The position numbers were made by a program, and so were the translations under genes. Shown piece after piece: positions 15,295 through 19,235 of a DNA stretch of 19,235 bases. Under the pieces are notes generated by a model, which had not been told where the DNA came from, did no database searches, and saw only the letters and a list, made by a program, of their open reading frames with translations. This DNA comes from an uncultured Clostridium sp. (GTDB lineage Bacteria; Bacillota; Clostridia; Peptostreptococcales; Peptostreptococcaceae): assembly GCA_937944945.1 (NCBI GenBank), contig CALEBD010000048.1:1-19235 (forward strand), in the 5' to 3' direction. The first letter of the stretch is position 1. Each line of letters begins with the position of its first letter.

Positions 15295-18200
15295 TTATAA
15301 ATTATTAGCTACTTTAAGTGTAGCAGTATGTGCAGTTTCAGAATTTTCTGATAATGTGTATTGTGATGGATTGAGTATATAAACGTATCCTCTATACACA
15401 TTAGTTCCTGTTTCTGAAATAAACGTTTTAGATAATGGTTTAAATAAATATTCCATCGCAGCTTGTCCTGGAATTACAACATTATATAATTCGTTGAAAC
15501 CTTCTCCATAAGAAGTTGCTATTCGTACAGTATTAGATCCTAGAAAATTAACTGTTATGGGACCATCTACTCCTGTATTAAAAACTATTCCTCTATATAA
15601 TTTATTAAGCGTTAATTTATCATATTCTTCTGAAATGGCAAAATCTACAGAACTTATAGAATCTGCATGTATTATCGCATTTAAAGAATGTATGGTTGGA
15701 TCTAAAGAAACATCTGATTCCTCATATTCTTGAACTATATTGCCAGACAATTGAATATTAGTTGCAGAAAGATTTGATAATTCACAATTTCCTTCTGCAT
15801 CAAATTTAATTTTTCCTGCAGACATATGTCCAGCTCCAGTTTTGAAATTAAATAATATATTTGGAGTAAATGCGCCCCCTGTAGGAGTTTCTGGATTAAA
15901 ATTCTGATATTGAGTAGACACTTGCCCACTAGAATTAATACCTTGTTGGCTAAACATATAATCACCATTAAATACCGCAGAACCAATAAGACCATTAGCA
16001 ATAATTCCAATTTTAGTATATAATGCTTCAAACGCATCTAATTTAACTCAACTATTACTTGTATCAGTACTTGGAGATTCATTACTGTGTAATGTTCCTT
16101 GCCAAGTTCCTACTATATTTAAAACATAATAGTTAGCATCATTAGAATCATATACATAAGGAGTTTTATCTGTAGTTCCCTGATACACAGCATTAACATT
16201 ATAAATACCTTCAGGATAAATTATTTGTCCTTTAGAACCATTCTCTCCATTTAATCCGTTAGTTCCACTTAATTTAGTGGGAGTACTTCAGCTACTTTCA
16301 ATTGTGCCAACTTTATCAGTATTATTTGTATAATTTACTCTAGCTTGAATGAACCAAACATAAGGAGTTTCTTCAGTAGGAGCTGGAACCGTTAAATTTC
16401 AACCAGTTGGCTGTCTTGTTGTTCCAGGAGTACTTGTTCCTCCATAAATTGTTGTAGTTCCTAAACAATAACGAACTTCAATGCCAATTCCAGGCAAACC
16501 ATCAACTCCGTCTTTACCTGCAGGACCAGGATCTCCAGTAACTCCAGGTTCTCCTTTTATTTTAGTTCATTTATAGTCAGAAGGATCGTTACTATCGTTT
16601 ACATTATAATCTACATAAATTCCGATTCAAGCACCTGGATCTTCTCCATTGTTACCTGTAAAGGTTACACCTCCATCATTAGAGTATTTAATATGTAGAT
16701 AACTTGTTTTTCCATCTTCTCCGTTAGTACCTGGGATTCCTTGTTCTCCCTTTTCTCCTTGAATTCCTTCAAATCTTGCCCAAGTATAGTCAGAGGGATC
16801 TGTACTATCTGCTTGAGTAAAATCTACATAAGTTCCAATATATGTACTTGGAGTTTCAGTCATTTGACTTGAAGAAGTAGGGTTGGCAACAGCAGAATAT
16901 TTAATATGAAAATATGTAGTTTTTCCATCTTCTCCTGGAGTTCCAGGAATTCCGTCTGTACCATTCGTACCATTTTCTCCACTTATAACAACTGGAGCAG
17001 TCCAGTTTATATTTAAAGTATCATCAGGATTAATAGTTGCTGTAGTCATCCAGAGATATCCATCTTTAGATTTTTCAGGAGGAACCACAGACCATCCTGA
17101 AGGAGTTCTTACTGTTGCGTTTAATGTAGGAGGATTTGAATTACTTGTATTTACAGCAAATCTAAATTCTGTAAATTTGCCATCTTGAGCTTGGCCATCT
17201 CTACCATTAACTGGTATTACTTCTGACCATTCAGTTACAAGTCCTGTTTCTCCATTAACTGTTCCAATACATTGCCACCAGTTTCCACTAGTTGTAGGAT
17301 AATCTTCCCATCCAGATGGACTAGGACTATTTCCTGCGGGTTTTAATGGTTTACTATCACTTAGTTTATAAACATAAGTTTTCCAGTTTGGCGACACTGC
17401 ATCTTGCCCTTTTTCTCCTGTCATTTGAACAGGATCTGATCATTCTCCAACAAGACTAGAATTTCTAAAAGATGCTGTAATCGACCATATAATTTCAGAG
17501 GATGTGTGAATTGGAACAACAGTAGTTCATGCAGATCCAGGATTTGTATTAGTTTTGTTTACAATAGGAGGAGTATCAACACTACTACTTTTTGCATACA
17601 TTAACTTAATGCTTAATCCATCTTCTCCATTAGAACCATCAGTTCCGTTTGTTCCGTCCTTGCCATTCTCTCCATCTTTACCATCAGCTCCTTTAGGTAA
17701 TCCAAAACTAAATTTAAATATATCTCCTTCTAAAACTACATTAGCATTAGCTTCAGTTGTTGAAGAAACACTAGCTACTTCTGCATCAAAATTAGGAATT
17801 TCTCCGCCTTCAGAAATAGTTTTTCATTCTGTATCATAATCTGCATCAGATTTTTTAACTAATGCTTGACCAGTAGTTCCTCCAGGAATTACTCCAATTC
17901 CATCAGAGCCATTCTTTCCATCAGTTCCATTTTGCCCAGGATCACCTGTAGCTTGGCCTATATCTTGTCAAGTTTGACCTTTATCCATTGAAAGTAGTCA
18001 ACGACCGTCTTCAATTTTTAATTGTGGAGTAATACCATCAGTTCCACTTGGTCCGATAGGACCAATATCGCCTTTATCTCCTTTTTGACCTTTACCACTA
18101 TTTCCCATAATAAAAGCTCAATACGGATTAGATTCTACACCAACAATTATATCGTCTTTATAAATTAGATTCGGCTTATTTCATTCTGATGATAAATGAC

Positions 18201-18402
18201 CTCTTAGACAATACAATAAAGCTCCTTCACAAGATATAAAATCAATAATATGTTCATCGTTGAAATAATGAGTGTCTGGAGTTCAGGCTCCTGCCATCTT
18301 AAAAGATGTTCCTCTATAAAAATCTCTAGAACTATACATTCTATAATAGTCTTGAGAATTTATTGCATTATCTATGATTACATTAACATTAGATCTCTTC
18401 AT
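15295..18402 (-). CDS. Large collagen-like tail fibre/tip protein, 1035 residues with 13 TGA Trp codons
   Basis: From ATG 18402-18400 (MKRSNVNVIID) to TAA 15297-15295, continuous only with TGA=Trp. Residues 1-100 are paralogous to the next fibre (SRDFYRGTSFKMAGAW). Gly-X-Y runs lie near 98-115, 145-170 and 235-260. Residues about 470-620 hold two repeats with the pattern GEDGKT(T/S)Y(F/L)HIKYS ... DPSDY-x-W. Trp is TGG in the first and TGA (16569-16567) in the second. Around residue 790 comes ALYTKIGIIANGLIG and FNGDYMFSQQG, seen in large tail-tip/fibre proteins of Bacteroidota phages; a beta-rich C-terminus follows. All nine Trp in 16627-17424 are TGG, and outside this it is 13 TGA to 3 TGG. 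It overlaps the upstream gene by 14 bases. Confidence 0.92.
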
Positions 18403-18586
18403 AATATTGAATTATTTTGATTATTTCATTATTAGTTGGATTACCGTGTTCAATATAATCAATTGCATTAATTAATTCGTTCATTGTAAATAATGCTTTT
18501 TTATCAGGTAAATGCCCAATATTAATATTAATTAATTCTTGAACAAATATTTTATATAATTCATTATATAGAATTTCCACAACCAC
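18389..18586 (-). CDS. Small helical protein of unknown function, overlapping both neighbours
   Basis: A 65-residue protein, MVVEILYNELYKIF to IIQYYEEI. The best start is GTG at 18586-18584 (another GTG at 18580); there is no suitable ATG near the beginning. It overlaps the end of the upstream gene by 23 bases and the start of the 1035-residue fibre by 14 bases, which suggests translational coupling. It is mostly helical with a NELINAIDYI segment. It has no Trp, Cys or known motif. The overlaps and uninterrupted frame support a real gene; the role may be tail assembly. Confidence 0.68.
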   Translation of the reverse strand: MVVEILYNELYKIFVQELININIGHLPDKKALFTMNELINAIDYIEHGNPTNNEIIKIIQYYEEI

Positions 18587-19235
18587 AACTATTATTTATA
18601 TTACCTAATTCCTCTCCACATAAAGAATTACATGAAGATAAATTATCTAATATTCTTTGCGCTTCTGTAAAGTTCCCCATATCTTTTAGATAATCAAACA
18701 CATACATAGCACTTAATAAGAAATCTCTGCGATTCCTTAAATTTTCATCTGTTTTACATTTATCATAACTACATATTTTACTGTTATTCAACAGTAATTG
18801 CCGTTGCAAATATACCAAACATCTTTGTAATTTGCAAACACTAAAGACATTTTTTATTGGACAATAGAAAGTTTGTGAAGCCTTATTTTCTTGCACAAAT
18901 TCATATGCTTCTTTATAACCAATAATTTCAGAACTTTCAATTACTTCGTCTAATGTATATCCTTCCTGGTCTGTAATATTAGATTTATAAAGATCTCCAT
19001 TTAAAAAAAATAATTCATCTATTAAATTAATATATTTATTAGGCTCTTTATCGTCTTGAAAATGCATTAATTGTGGAACTACTAATTTATAATAAGAATA
19101 AGTTCCATCAACATTTAATGTAAATTCAGATGCAAATCTACTTAAATAGTGTCCCCGATTATGTAATTCCTTTCTTATTTTTACTGATTCTGGAAGCAAA
19201 TTTTCGTCAGTATTATAAGATAGAAATTCTAACAT
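18564..19235 (-). CDS. Cys-rich tail-region protein of unknown function (at window edge)
   Basis: A 223-residue frame whose ATG (19235-19233) is the last three bases of the window, so the true start could lie further upstream. The middle has a YKLVVPQL stretch. The C-terminal half is Cys-rich (CPIKNVFSVCKLQRC, ICSYDKC, SSCNSLCGEE and final NNSCGCGNSI), with a helical RRDFLLSAMYVFDYLK segment. The paired cysteines could bind metal or form disulfides. From memory, proteins of this layout sit beside tail-fibre genes in phages of gut Bacteroidota, without a known role. It ends in TAA and contains no Trp. Confidence 0.8.
   Translation of the reverse strand: MLEFLSYNTDENLLPESVKIRKELHNRGHYLSRFASEFTLNVDGTYSYYKLVVPQLMHFQDDKEPNKYINLIDELFFLNGDLYKSNITDQEGYTLDEVIESSEIIGYKEAYEFVQENKASQTFYCPIKNVFSVCKLQRCLVYLQRQLLLNNSKICSYDKCKTDENLRNRRDFLLSAMYVFDYLKDMGNFTEAQRILDNLSSCNSLCGEELGNINNSCGCGNSI

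Noticed and set aside
14844..17839. Plus-strand open frames such as 14844-15083 and 17555-17839
   Set aside because: They are antisense shadows of the collagen-like fibre genes (runs of Pro and Ser opposite Gly codons), with no promoter or coding context.
16500..18100. CRISPR array or DNA tandem repeats suggested by recurring short motifs
   Set aside because: The periodicity comes from Gly-X-Y codons in collagen-like protein. There are no regular direct repeats with unique spacers.
13532..18402. Degenerate region of pseudogenes with many stops
   Set aside because: All interrupting codons are TGA; no in-frame TAA or TAG was found in either gene by codon-by-codon reading. This is recoding, not decay.
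1..19235. Mycoplasma-like host genome, which would also use TGA as Trp
   Set aside because: The gene content is phage structural, and exact TTTG/TAnnTTTG promoters without Shine-Dalgarno leaders point to Bacteroidota.
1..19235. tRNA genes, in particular a suppressor tRNA-Trp
   Set aside because: No cloverleaf-like stretch was seen in the short intergenic gaps, so it must lie elsewhere in the genome if present.

Overview
The window is a compact block of phage virion genes, all on the minus strand (read from high to low coordinates). It comes from an AT-rich tailed phage that probably infects gut Bacteroidota. Three things support this. Promoters match the Bacteroidota primary-sigma pattern TTTG-N19/20-TAnnTTTG, twice exactly. 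Leaders are A/T-rich with no clear Shine-Dalgarno. The proteins look like head and tail-fibre proteins of Bacteroides/Prevotella phages, and a crAss-like phage (Crassvirales) is a reasonable guess but not proven.

The central feature is an altered genetic code: TGA encodes tryptophan. Read with the standard code, many genes fall into fragments. Read with TGA=Trp, they fuse into long genes ending at TAA or TAG. I count about 40 in-frame TGA codons by hand, and no gene ends at TGA. Aligned paralogous modules carry TGG in one copy and TGA in the other at the same Trp, which fixes the meaning as Trp rather than Gly or Cys. TAG is a normal stop (2560, 3303, 4834). No suppressor tRNA is visible here.

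Layout in transcription order. (1) 19235-5127 is the tail/adhesin block: a Cys-rich protein at the window edge, a 65-residue protein, two paralogous collagen-like fibres (18402-15295 and 15283-13532), then five more fibre or baseplate-like proteins (13514-12393, 12390-11230, 11169-9550, 9471-7129, 7109-5127). A hairpin with a G9 tract separates the fourth and fifth of these seven large genes, and a strong intrinsic terminator separates the fifth and sixth. (2) 5124-4834 is a small helix-turn-helix gene broken by an in-frame TAA, followed by a palindrome and a strong terminator. (3) A promoter with an operator-like palindrome precedes six head-accessory genes (4666-1690): a membrane/coiled-coil/Cys protein, a beta-rich structural protein, a coiled-coil protein, an Arg/Gly/Tyr-rich peptide, a conserved unknown and an HExxH protein, closed by a terminator. 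(4) A small conserved protein (1565-1233) and an acidic scaffold-like protein (1127-60) each have an exact Bacteroidota-type promoter. The first 12 codons of the next gene, possibly the major capsid protein, lie at 37-1.

TGA use is patchy. Three consecutive tail genes (13514-9550) and one stretch inside the 1035-residue fibre use only TGG, whereas neighbouring stretches use mostly TGA. This suggests modular exchange with standard-code relatives, or selection against TGA in some genes. There is no gene-free stretch above 300 bases. The longest, 4667-4833, holds the palindrome, terminator and promoter/operator described below.
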